A stretch of DNA of 64,000 nucleotides from Pseudoalteromonas undina (GTDB taxonomy: Bacteria; Pseudomonadota; Gammaproteobacteria; Enterobacterales; Alteromonadaceae), in the NCBI RefSeq assembly GCF_000238275.3, contig NZ_AHCF03000004.1, positions 496,001 through 560,000 on the forward strand, written 5' to 3'. The notes beneath the pieces were generated by a model. That model did not search any database. It saw nothing but the letters and a program-made list of their open reading frames with translations, and was not told the origin of the DNA. Positions 57,805-64,000 of this stretch are shown here, piece by piece. A program made the position numbers and the translations under genes. The stretch's first letter is position 1. The number at the start of each line of letters is the position of its first letter.

Positions 57805-58761
57805 ATGAAAAATAATCTATTCCAAGGTTCAGTACTTGCTGCGTTATGCAGTGCTGCCACACTACCTGTAACAGCGTTTGCTGCAGATTACACTGTGTAT
57901 GGTAAAGCCGAAGTACAAATTGCCAACACCGATACTGGCATTATGCGTTACGCAGATGAAGGCACACAAATAGATGCCCCTTTTTCGCGTATTGGTATTA
58001 AAGGGGACCATAAATTAAATGAGTATTTTACTGCCGTATTTAAATACGAGGTTCAAGTAAAAGGTTTTGAACACGACGATACCAATGAGCCTTTTGCAGC
58101 ACGTAATACTTACCTTGGCCTAAAAGGTGCGTTTGGTGAAGTGGTCGTAGGGCGAAACGACACTCGCTTTAAATATTCAGAAGGCAAGCTTGATAACTTT
58201 AACGAAACCCAAGCAGATATTTCACAAGTTATTGCCGGACAAGACCGATTAGGCGACACCATTACTTATACCTCTAAATACTGGCACAATGCACAGTTTT
58301 CATTTACCTATGCGCCAAAAGATGACAACAAAGATAACGAAGCAGGATTTGCGGCAACCCTGATTTATGGTGACCGTAGTTTAAATAAAACACCTTACTC
58401 TATTTCAATTAGCCATGTTGACTCACTTAATAACATTAAAGCAAGTCGTGTTGCAGGCGTGTATAAATTTGAAAAGCTAAAATTAGGTGCGTTATACCAA
58501 CATTCAGAATCAATTGATGGTACTAAATCAGGGAATGGTTATGTGTTAAGTGCAAGTTACAAGCTCGATAAATGGGTTCCTAAAGTACAATTTGCAAAAG
58601 ATGATTCAAAACTACGTCAAGCATCAGACGCTACTCAGTGGACTACTGGTGTAGACTACATCTTTGATAAGCAAACTACCGCTTACCTTTTATATACTGA
58701 CCTCGACCTAGAAGAGAATGCTGATAACAGTGTTGCGCTTGGTCTTAAATATAAATTTTAA
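57805..58761 (+). CDS. outer-membrane general porin (Gram-negative trimeric type)
   Basis: 318 residues. Signal peptide to FAA, mature protein DYTVYGKAEVQIANTDTGIM. The 16-strand porin pattern shows in NTYLGLKGAFGEVVVGRNDT, the loop with ETQADISQVIAGQDR, and a C-terminal Phe (VALGLKYKF). Provides a diffusion path across the outer membrane; sharing the sigma-54 promoter with the DASS transporter implies it admits dicarboxylates. TAGGA precedes the ATG. Gap to the transporter is 11 bp. Confidence 0.9.
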   Translation: MKNNLFQGSVLAALCSAATLPVTAFAADYTVYGKAEVQIANTDTGIMRYADEGTQIDAPFSRIGIKGDHKLNEYFTAVFKYEVQVKGFEHDDTNEPFAARNTYLGLKGAFGEVVVGRNDTRFKYSEGKLDNFNETQADISQVIAGQDRLGDTITYTSKYWHNAQFSFTYAPKDDNKDNEAGFAATLIYGDRSLNKTPYSISISHVDSLNNIKASRVAGVYKFEKLKLGALYQHSESIDGTKSGNGYVLSASYKLDKWVPKVQFAKDDSKLRQASDATQWTTGVDYIFDKQTTAYLLYTDLDLEENADNSVALGLKYKF

Positions 58762-58772
58762 AGGCTGTTAAT

Positions 58773-60248
58773 ATGACAAAACGTATTTTAGAAAATAACG
58801 CCAATAAAAAGCCGTTTATGCAATGGCTGTTGTTGTTACTTGGTCCATGTGTAATGTTACTGACCTGCTTAGTTGAGCCGCCAGTAGGAATGTCGGTTGC
58901 TGCTTTTAAAACTGCAGGCTTAGCATTTTGGATGGCGTCGTGGTGGGTAAGTGAAGTTGTGCCCATTCCTGCTACCGCATTACTTCCTTTAGTGATTTCG
59001 CCTATCGTAGATATAGCGGCTATAAAAAGTGTTGCAGCTCCTTATGCGCATCCATTGATCTTTTTATTTTTAGGCGGTTTTTTAATATCAATTGCTATGG
59101 AGCGTTGGGGGTTACACAAGCGTATTGCATTAAGAACTATGCTTTATGCAGGTAAAAAACCAAGCTTACAAATTTTAGCCATGATGTTAGTGACTGCATT
59201 TTTATCAATGTGGATGTCTAATACCGCTACCGCAGTAATGATGTTGCCTATTGCCTTATCTATCACTCATTTAGTTAAAAGCTCAGATCCTAGTAATGAG
59301 GGGTTTGGTAAAGCACTTTTACTATCTATTGCTTATGGTGCGAGTATTGGTGGTATTGCTACTTTAATTGGTACTCCTCCGAATGCATTAATGGCTGCAT
59401 ACCTATCAGATAGCTACCAGATTGAAATTGGCTTTGCCCAGTGGATGATAGTTGGTGTGCCATTAGCACTTGGCATGTTAATCATCAGCTGGATTTGGCT
59501 AACTAAATTTACCTACAAAGTTGATGCGAATGTACAAGCAAACAAGCGAATTGATACTAAAGCGGTATTCTCTTCGCAGCTAAAAGAATTAGGTGAAATG
59601 CAACGTGCTGAAAAGGGCGTGTTGTTTGTATTTGCGTTTGCAGCTATTTGTTGGATATTTAGACCATTACTAGGCGATGTAACCGGCCTTAAAATTTCAG
59701 ATACGGGTATTGCTATTGCAGCGGCATTATTATTATTTGTACTACCTGCAAATAAAGGCAGTGATGAGCGAATTTTAGATTGGGAAAGTGCAGCTAAAGT
59801 ACCTTGGGGTGTGTTGCTTTTATTTGGGGGTGGCTTGACGCTAGCCTCGCAAATTAAATCATCTGGATTAGCTGTCTACATTGCCAACATGATTGAGGGT
59901 GCCAGTGCAATTCCTTTAGTTATGAGCATTCTTGTGGTGGTGGCACTCATTACTTTCTTAACGGAAATTACCAGTAATACGGCAACAGCCGCAGGCTTTT
60001 TACCATTGCTGGGGCCTGTTGCTGAGTCAATAACTGGCAGTCCGTTAGTGTGGGTTATTCCAGCTGCGATTGCGTGTAGTTGTGCGTTTATGATGCCAGT
60101 AGCCACACCACCCAATGCGATTGTGTTTGGCTCGGGTGAAATTAAAATGAAAGACATGATCCGTGCTGGCTGTGTGTTAAATATTGTCGCTATAGTTTTA
60201 ATTACCTTAGTAACAATGACCATAGCAGCCCAGGTTTTTGGCTTTTAA
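58773..60248 (+). CDS. DASS-family (SLC13) anion:sodium symporter
   Basis: 491 residues with about 11-12 TM segments. SNTATAVMMLPIALSITH (residues about 149-165) and SNTATAAGFLPLLGPVAE (about 408-425) are the paired S-N-T substrate/sodium motifs of the divalent anion:sodium symporters, along with IGGIATLIGTPPNALMAAYL and MPVATPPNAIVFGSG. Likely imports succinate, malate or fumarate with sodium, from the family and from the dctBD context. Cotranscribed with the porin; a hairpin follows. Confidence 0.92.
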   Translation: MTKRILENNANKKPFMQWLLLLLGPCVMLLTCLVEPPVGMSVAAFKTAGLAFWMASWWVSEVVPIPATALLPLVISPIVDIAAIKSVAAPYAHPLIFLFLGGFLISIAMERWGLHKRIALRTMLYAGKKPSLQILAMMLVTAFLSMWMSNTATAVMMLPIALSITHLVKSSDPSNEGFGKALLLSIAYGASIGGIATLIGTPPNALMAAYLSDSYQIEIGFAQWMIVGVPLALGMLIISWIWLTKFTYKVDANVQANKRIDTKAVFSSQLKELGEMQRAEKGVLFVFAFAAICWIFRPLLGDVTGLKISDTGIAIAAALLLFVLPANKGSDERILDWESAAKVPWGVLLLFGGGLTLASQIKSSGLAVYIANMIEGASAIPLVMSILVVVALITFLTEITSNTATAAGFLPLLGPVAESITGSPLVWVIPAAIACSCAFMMPVATPPNAIVFGSGEIKMKDMIRAGCVLNIVAIVLITLVTMTIAAQVFGF

Positions 60249-60280
60249 TAACCCACTTTAATCAACTAACAAAACAGATA

Positions 60281-60309
60281 ACCGATGCACATAAAAGCTG
60301 TGCATCGGT
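60281..60309 (+). terminator. Hairpin after the DASS transporter gene
   Basis: ACCGATGCACA / TGTGCATCGGT, a perfect 11-bp stem with a 7-nt loop 33 bp after the stop. It lacks a T-run, so termination is likely weak or Rho-dependent. Confidence 0.65.
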
Positions 60310-60436
60310 ATGAGTTCCAACCAACCTTATGAGTGTTTTTGCAACGCTTTTCATTATGTTGCAAAATCACTCTTTATTGCTCGTGTAACAGATCAAGGTT
60401 ATAGTCTTGAAAACGTTATAAATCGAGTAGCCTATT

Positions 60437-61855
60437 TTGACCACTGATACATTATCTACAGGGACTTTGCGTTCACAATTTAATGAACTAAAGCACTCTT
60501 TTGAAAACACCCCTTACTTACCCATTGAGCAACGCCTTGCTTTACTCAAGAAAGTACGCGCTAACATTGTAACGCTAGAGCAAGACTTAATTGCTGCAGT
60601 ATCTAAAGATTTTGGTTACCGAACGGCCTTTGATACCTTAGTAGGTGATATTTTGCCCACCATGCAGGGGCTTGCACATATTATTAAAAAGTTACCTCGC
60701 TGGTCTAAGCCTAGTCATCGCAGCGCGGGGTTAAGCTTATGGCCCTCAAAAGTAAGTGTAACCTATCAGCCTATTGGCGTGGTGGGTGTGATTGCACCGT
60801 GGAACTATCCTATTCAATTGGCATTGGTGCCGGTCATCACCGCGATTGCAGCGGGCAACAGGGTTATGCTAAAGCTCAGTGAATTTACGCCTAATACCAA
60901 TGCGGTTCTTGAAAAAATATTTATAGGTGAATTAAGCCAACACTGCACCATTATTCAAGGTGGCAGCGAGGTGGCGAGTGAGTTTTCATCATTACCCTTT
61001 GCACATTTATTATTTACTGGCTCAACAGCGGTCGGTAAGTTGGTCATGGGCGCAGCGAGTAAAAATTTAACACCAGTCACTTTAGAACTAGGCGGAAAAT
61101 CGCCAGTCATTGTGTTAGAAAAAGCAGACGTAAATAAAGCCGCTCGTGCTCTATTATTTGGCAAAATGGCCAATGCAGGGCAAATATGTGTGGCTCCTGA
61201 CTACGTATTTGTTCCTAAAGCACTAGAACATCAGTTTATTAAAGCTTTGTGCACACTTTATAAAAAGCACTTTAAGCAAGGTGTTGAAGGGAAAAACCTG
61301 ACCTCTATTATTAGTCCAGCTCATTATCAACGTCTGCTAGGTTATTTAGAACAAGCACAACAACAAGGCGCTAAAATAACAAAGCCACTTGAGCAAAATC
61401 AACAAGATGCTGAAAAACACCGGATGGGTCTGCATATTGTGACGCATGTCACCGACGAGATGCAATTAATGCAAGAAGAGTTATTTGGGCCTATTTTACC
61501 GATTATGAGTTATGACAAATTAGATGATGCGCTTAATTATATTCGACTACGCCATCATCCATTAGCGGTTTATATTTTGGGCCAAGACAAGCAAGCGCAA
61601 CAGTACATTATTAAGCAAACACTTAGCGGAACCGTTGCCGTTAACGATACATTAATACAAGTAGCTGCCGATGATGTACCATTTGGCGGGGTGGGTCATT
61701 CAGGAATGGGGCATTATCATGCTAAAGAAGGCTTTTTAACCTTTAGCCATGCAAAAAATACCTTAGTATCAGGCTCGTTTAATCCGCGTATAGGTTTATT
61801 ACTTAAACAAAATAAATTACTGATCAAAGTGCTAAAGTGGCTTTATGTAAAATAG
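60437..61855 (+). CDS. coniferyl aldehyde dehydrogenase-type ALDH
   Basis: NAD(P)-dependent aldehyde oxidation. 472 residues from a TTG at 60437. ALDH landmarks: IGVVGVIAPWNYPIQLALVP, cofactor loop FTGSTAVGKLVMGAA, base Glu in LELGGKSPVIVLE and nucleophile Cys in GQICVAPDYVFV; EELFGPILPIM near the end. The short N-terminus and hydrophobic C-terminal tail (GLLLKQNKLLIKVLKWLYVK) resemble CalB-like enzymes. Activity on coniferyl aldehyde versus other aldehydes is not decidable. Separate unit with its own terminator. Confidence 0.88.
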   Translation: MTTDTLSTGTLRSQFNELKHSFENTPYLPIEQRLALLKKVRANIVTLEQDLIAAVSKDFGYRTAFDTLVGDILPTMQGLAHIIKKLPRWSKPSHRSAGLSLWPSKVSVTYQPIGVVGVIAPWNYPIQLALVPVITAIAAGNRVMLKLSEFTPNTNAVLEKIFIGELSQHCTIIQGGSEVASEFSSLPFAHLLFTGSTAVGKLVMGAASKNLTPVTLELGGKSPVIVLEKADVNKAARALLFGKMANAGQICVAPDYVFVPKALEHQFIKALCTLYKKHFKQGVEGKNLTSIISPAHYQRLLGYLEQAQQQGAKITKPLEQNQQDAEKHRMGLHIVTHVTDEMQLMQEELFGPILPIMSYDKLDDALNYIRLRHHPLAVYILGQDKQAQQYIIKQTLSGTVAVNDTLIQVAADDVPFGGVGHSGMGHYHAKEGFLTFSHAKNTLVSGSFNPRIGLLLKQNKLLIKVLKWLYVK

Positions 61856-61872
61856 CCTGTAGTACTTAAAAT

Positions 61873-61908
61873 AAAAAAGCTGAATGAATCACTTCATTCA
61901 GCTTTTTT
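61873..61908 (+). terminator. Rho-independent terminator
   Basis: Six A, GCTGAATGAA / TTCATTCAGC and T-run: 16-bp stem with loop TCAC, after the aldehyde dehydrogenase gene. It can also serve the Sel1-repeat gene coming from the other side. Confidence 0.93.
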
Positions 61909-61923
61909 AGTTATTCTTTTGGC

Positions 61924-62649
61924 TTAAAACATTCGCCCTTCACCCGCATAAGTACCCGCTAAAATTTTATTATAAATAGCATCGGCTTTTTCTTTAGCCT
62001 CAGCGACTTCCTTAGGGAGCATAGTGCGTTCATCAAGTTTACGACTGTGACTAGCTTGCATATTACCGTTATACTCAGCAATGGTATTCCACACATACGA
62101 CATTTCAAGGTTTTTTGGCATTCCTAAGCCTTCGAAATACATCAGTGCTAAATTAAATTGTGCAAGAGTGTAATTATTTGCGGCGGCTTTTTCATACCAT
62201 GTTCTGGCGGCTTTATAATCTTGGCTCACGCCATCGCCGTTGGCGTACATTACCCCTAAATTATACTGTGCAGCAGGAAGGTTTTTATTGGCTGCTTTCT
62301 CAAATAAGCTAATAGCCATTTGTTTGTCTAACTTTACGCCATTGCCTTCGTCATACAATACTGCAAGTGCAAACATCGAATCTACATGATTCTTTTTAAC
62401 TGCTTGTTGATAAAGCTCTGCAGCTTTGTAGTAGTCGCGAGTAACTCCATGTCCGCCCTCGTACAACTTACCTAGTTCGTAAATACCTGGGGCATAGCCT
62501 TTGTCTGCAAGGTAATTAAACTCTTTTAGTGCTTCCTCAAATTGCCCTGCGTTTGCAGCTATTATGCCTTCCTCAAGCCCTGCATAAGCATAAGGTGTAG
62601 CAAGTATAATGCCCGCAAAGAACATTGCTTTTAAATTAGACTGTGACAT
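61924..62649 (-). CDS. secreted Sel1-like repeat protein
   Basis: About 241 residues from the ATG at 62649, where GGAG is 8 nt upstream; the ATG at 62655 is too close to it. Signal peptide (LKAMFFAGIILATPYAYA), then about five Sel1-type repeats of 36 residues (GYAPGIYELGKLYEGGHGVT, HVDSMFALAVLYDEGNGVKL, LPAAQYNLGVMYANGDGVSQ, YTLAQFNLALMYFEGLGMPK). Periplasmic scaffold for protein interaction; partners unknown. Confidence 0.88.
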   Translation of the reverse strand: MSQSNLKAMFFAGIILATPYAYAGLEEGIIAANAGQFEEALKEFNYLADKGYAPGIYELGKLYEGGHGVTRDYYKAAELYQQAVKKNHVDSMFALAVLYDEGNGVKLDKQMAISLFEKAANKNLPAAQYNLGVMYANGDGVSQDYKAARTWYEKAAANNYTLAQFNLALMYFEGLGMPKNLEMSYVWNTIAEYNGNMQASHSRKLDERTMLPKEVAEAKEKADAIYNKILAGTYAGEGRMF

Positions 62650-62960
62650 ATGCATGTCTCCAAATTAGTTATCGTTGTTGGTAAGCATCATAACGATTAA
62701 TCATTTACTTCTTACTCGAGTAGCTAATAAATTATGAGCTAAATCAATAACGCCAACGTTTATAAATTAGATATACAAACGTATTAACAAGTAGCTTTAA
62801 CTATAGCTCAAAAATTCTAAACTTAAGCACATAGCTATGATATAAATTGCGTTAGCTTGCGATTCTATAGAAAAATGAAAAAAATAAAAGCAAGCAGTAG
62901 CTTACATAATTACTTATGATGATTTTTGGCAACCAAAGCATCATACAACGGGGTCTTTTC
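62650..62960. other. Intergenic region between Sel1-repeat and DUF6279 genes
   Basis: About 310 bp of AT-rich DNA between divergent genes. It must carry both promoters, but I found no convincing boxes, repeats or RNA genes. The beginning of a longer frame for the DUF6279 gene (62916) falls within it and is not favoured. Confidence 0.4.
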
Positions 62961-63824
62961 ATGTTAAATAATTTAAAAAATATAAAACTAGGCAAAATTA
63001 TTTTTATAACCAGTTTGTTATTTATTACCAGCTGTTCAACGACATTTGCCTATAACAACCTAGGTTGGTTATCGTCATTTTGGATAGATGATTACGTTGA
63101 TCTTAATAAAAGCCAATCTAAGCAGTTAAAAGCGATTATTAACGACACCCGAGATTGGCATCGTGAAGTTGAATTACCAAAATATAAAGCCGATTTACTC
63201 GACCTAAGACAATTGCTAAACAATGAAGCCGATACTGCGCAGTTGATGGATAAAATAACCCAAGTGAAGCAGCATTGGCGAAACTTGCTGTTGCATACTA
63301 GTGACCCTTTAATTGAGTTAGCGCTGACCTTAACCCCATCACAGCGAAGTGAAATGGTAGAAAATATTCGCGAGCAAATTAATGATGAAATCCAAGAGCA
63401 CGCTTCATTAGCTAAAGAGGAGCACCAACAACAACGCTTAGAGAGGCAACTAGATTATTACAAGCAGTGGCTTGGCAAACTCACTTCTGAGCAGCAAACG
63501 CTCATATCACAAGCCAATAGTGGGCATATCTCTACCAGTGATTTATGGTACGACTATAAACTAACGCGTTTAGCCGCACTTGAAGCCCTTTTTAGCCAGC
63601 AAACACTTAGCGAGGCAGAGTTTACCCAGCAATTACACACCATTATCACTGAGCGTGAGCAATATATGAGTAATGAGCTGCTTGAGCAAAATGAACAAAA
63701 TTTAAAAGCTTATGCGCATTTGCTACTCAAGTTAAATAAAACGCTGAGCGTTAAACAGTTAGCGCATGTTGACGAAGAATTTGCAGATTTAGTGGGTACT
63801 GTTAATGACTTGCTTACAGATTGA
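62961..63824 (+). CDS. DUF6279 family lipoprotein
   Basis: About 287 residues from ATG 62961, giving a lipobox LLFITSC (Cys near 20); the ATG at 62916 adds 15 residues that spoil the signal. The core WIDDYVDLNKSQSKQLKAII, then RDWHREVELPKYKADLLDLR, matches DUF6279. Mostly alpha-helical with several Gln/Glu-rich heptads, suggesting a coiled coil. Function unestablished. Confidence 0.85.
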   Translation: MLNNLKNIKLGKIIFITSLLFITSCSTTFAYNNLGWLSSFWIDDYVDLNKSQSKQLKAIINDTRDWHREVELPKYKADLLDLRQLLNNEADTAQLMDKITQVKQHWRNLLLHTSDPLIELALTLTPSQRSEMVENIREQINDEIQEHASLAKEEHQQQRLERQLDYYKQWLGKLTSEQQTLISQANSGHISTSDLWYDYKLTRLAALEALFSQQTLSEAEFTQQLHTIITEREQYMSNELLEQNEQNLKAYAHLLLKLNKTLSVKQLAHVDEEFADLVGTVNDLLTD

Positions 63825-63876
63825 GGTTGTTTTCTAATTCTTTTTGCTTGTTTTTACTGGCTTATTTAGCTGAAAA

Positions 63877-63905
63877 TTGTGATTTTTGCATTTCAGGGGT
63901 ATTAT
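63877..63905 (+). promoter_or_regulatory. Sigma-70-type promoter near the window end
   Basis: TTGTGA (63877-63882), 17-nt spacer, TATTAT (63900-63905), close to the consensus. It lies 28 bp before the ATG at 63934 and supports a gene starting there. Confidence 0.65.
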
Positions 63906-63933
63906 AAGCCATCAAAAATATTTTAAGTTATCC

Positions 63934-64000
63934 ATGGATATAGCTGCTCTTAATAGTACAAAAACGCTACGCAAGCACGTTCTTAAATGGATGTGTATTT
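63934..64000 (+). CDS. possible start of a gene cut by the window edge
   Basis: The ATG at 63934 opens a frame without stop to the window end, 22 codons (DIAALNSTKTLRKHVLKWMC...). A good sigma-70 promoter stands 28 bp upstream, but the ribosome site is weak. Too short to assign a product. Confidence 0.4.
   Translation, partial: MDIAALNSTKTLRKHVLKWMCI

Noticed and set aside
59876-60223. 115-codon minus-strand open frame inside the DASS transporter gene
   Set aside because: Runs opposite the conserved S-N-T motif and has no ribosome site or recognisable domain.
1-64000. CRISPR arrays, tRNA/rRNA genes, insertion sequences, prophage or integron sites
   Set aside because: No regularly spaced repeats, cloverleaf-like segments, transposase or integrase motifs, or terminal repeats were noticed while reading; short RNA genes could still be missed by eye.

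Overview
The window looks like a stretch of a gammaproteobacterial chromosome, most probably Pseudoalteromonas or a close relative in the Alteromonadales. This is inferred from gene content, the AT-rich DNA, Oar-like TonB-dependent receptors, a GlyGly-CTERM protein and the many orphan solute-binding proteins. No rRNA, tRNA, CRISPR array, transposase or prophage was found, so it reads as a core-plus-lifestyle segment rather than a mobile island.

Layout: 0-0.7 kb, end of an SDR gene with a DUF393 gene. 0.8-6.8 kb, PEP carboxylase (ppc), the pyrimidine salvage pair cdd/udp (convergent) and an arginase-family ureohydrolase. 6.9-9 kb, an orphan solute-binding protein and a CNNM/CorC-type membrane protein. 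9.1-15.7 kb, a complete tripartite RND efflux operon (AcrA-like, AcrB-like, NodT-like outer-membrane factor) followed by a TetR regulator, with a 28-bp palindrome at the operon promoter. 15.7-21.4 kb, on the minus strand, an ECF sigma/RskA-like anti-sigma pair and a four-gene envelope operon (DUF4331, cadherin-like lipoprotein, TPR protein, EF-hand/HupE membrane protein). Both units start behind the same bipartite motif with identical 17-bp spacing, which suggests one self-contained sigma regulon; this is the most attractive candidate for an undescribed system. 21.7-26.9 kb, a dual-specificity phosphatase/diacylglycerol kinase fusion, small proteins, and the tyrosine catabolism genes hmgA-maiA with a divergent MarR regulator.

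27-38.3 kb is a scavenging region: two Oar-like TonB-dependent receptors, an S1/P1 nuclease immediately upstream of one of them, a two-gene unit (PhnD-like binding protein plus a two-TM protein of unknown function) and a UshA 5'-nucleotidase. 38.4-49 kb holds a DUF3820 protein, a surface-type cyclophilin, a MAPEG protein, a pitrilysin-like M16 protease, a GNAT enzyme, the pqiABC lipid-transport operon, another orphan binding protein and a TesB-like thioesterase. 49.1-52.5 kb is dnaK-dnaJ with a sigma-32-like promoter. 52.6-54.4 kb contains ybaK, a stand-alone receiver and two small proteins. 54.5-60.3 kb is a C4-dicarboxylate module: DctB/DctD sensor-regulator, then a porin and a DASS transporter behind a clear sigma-54 promoter with an upstream palindrome. 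The window ends with a coniferyl-aldehyde-type dehydrogenase, a Sel1-repeat protein, a DUF6279 lipoprotein and the likely first codons of a gene cut by the window edge.

Functions are assigned from protein motifs and family knowledge without database searches. Several start codons were moved from the longest frame on the basis of Shine-Dalgarno (SD) sequences, signal peptides or ATGA overlaps, as noted in each entry.
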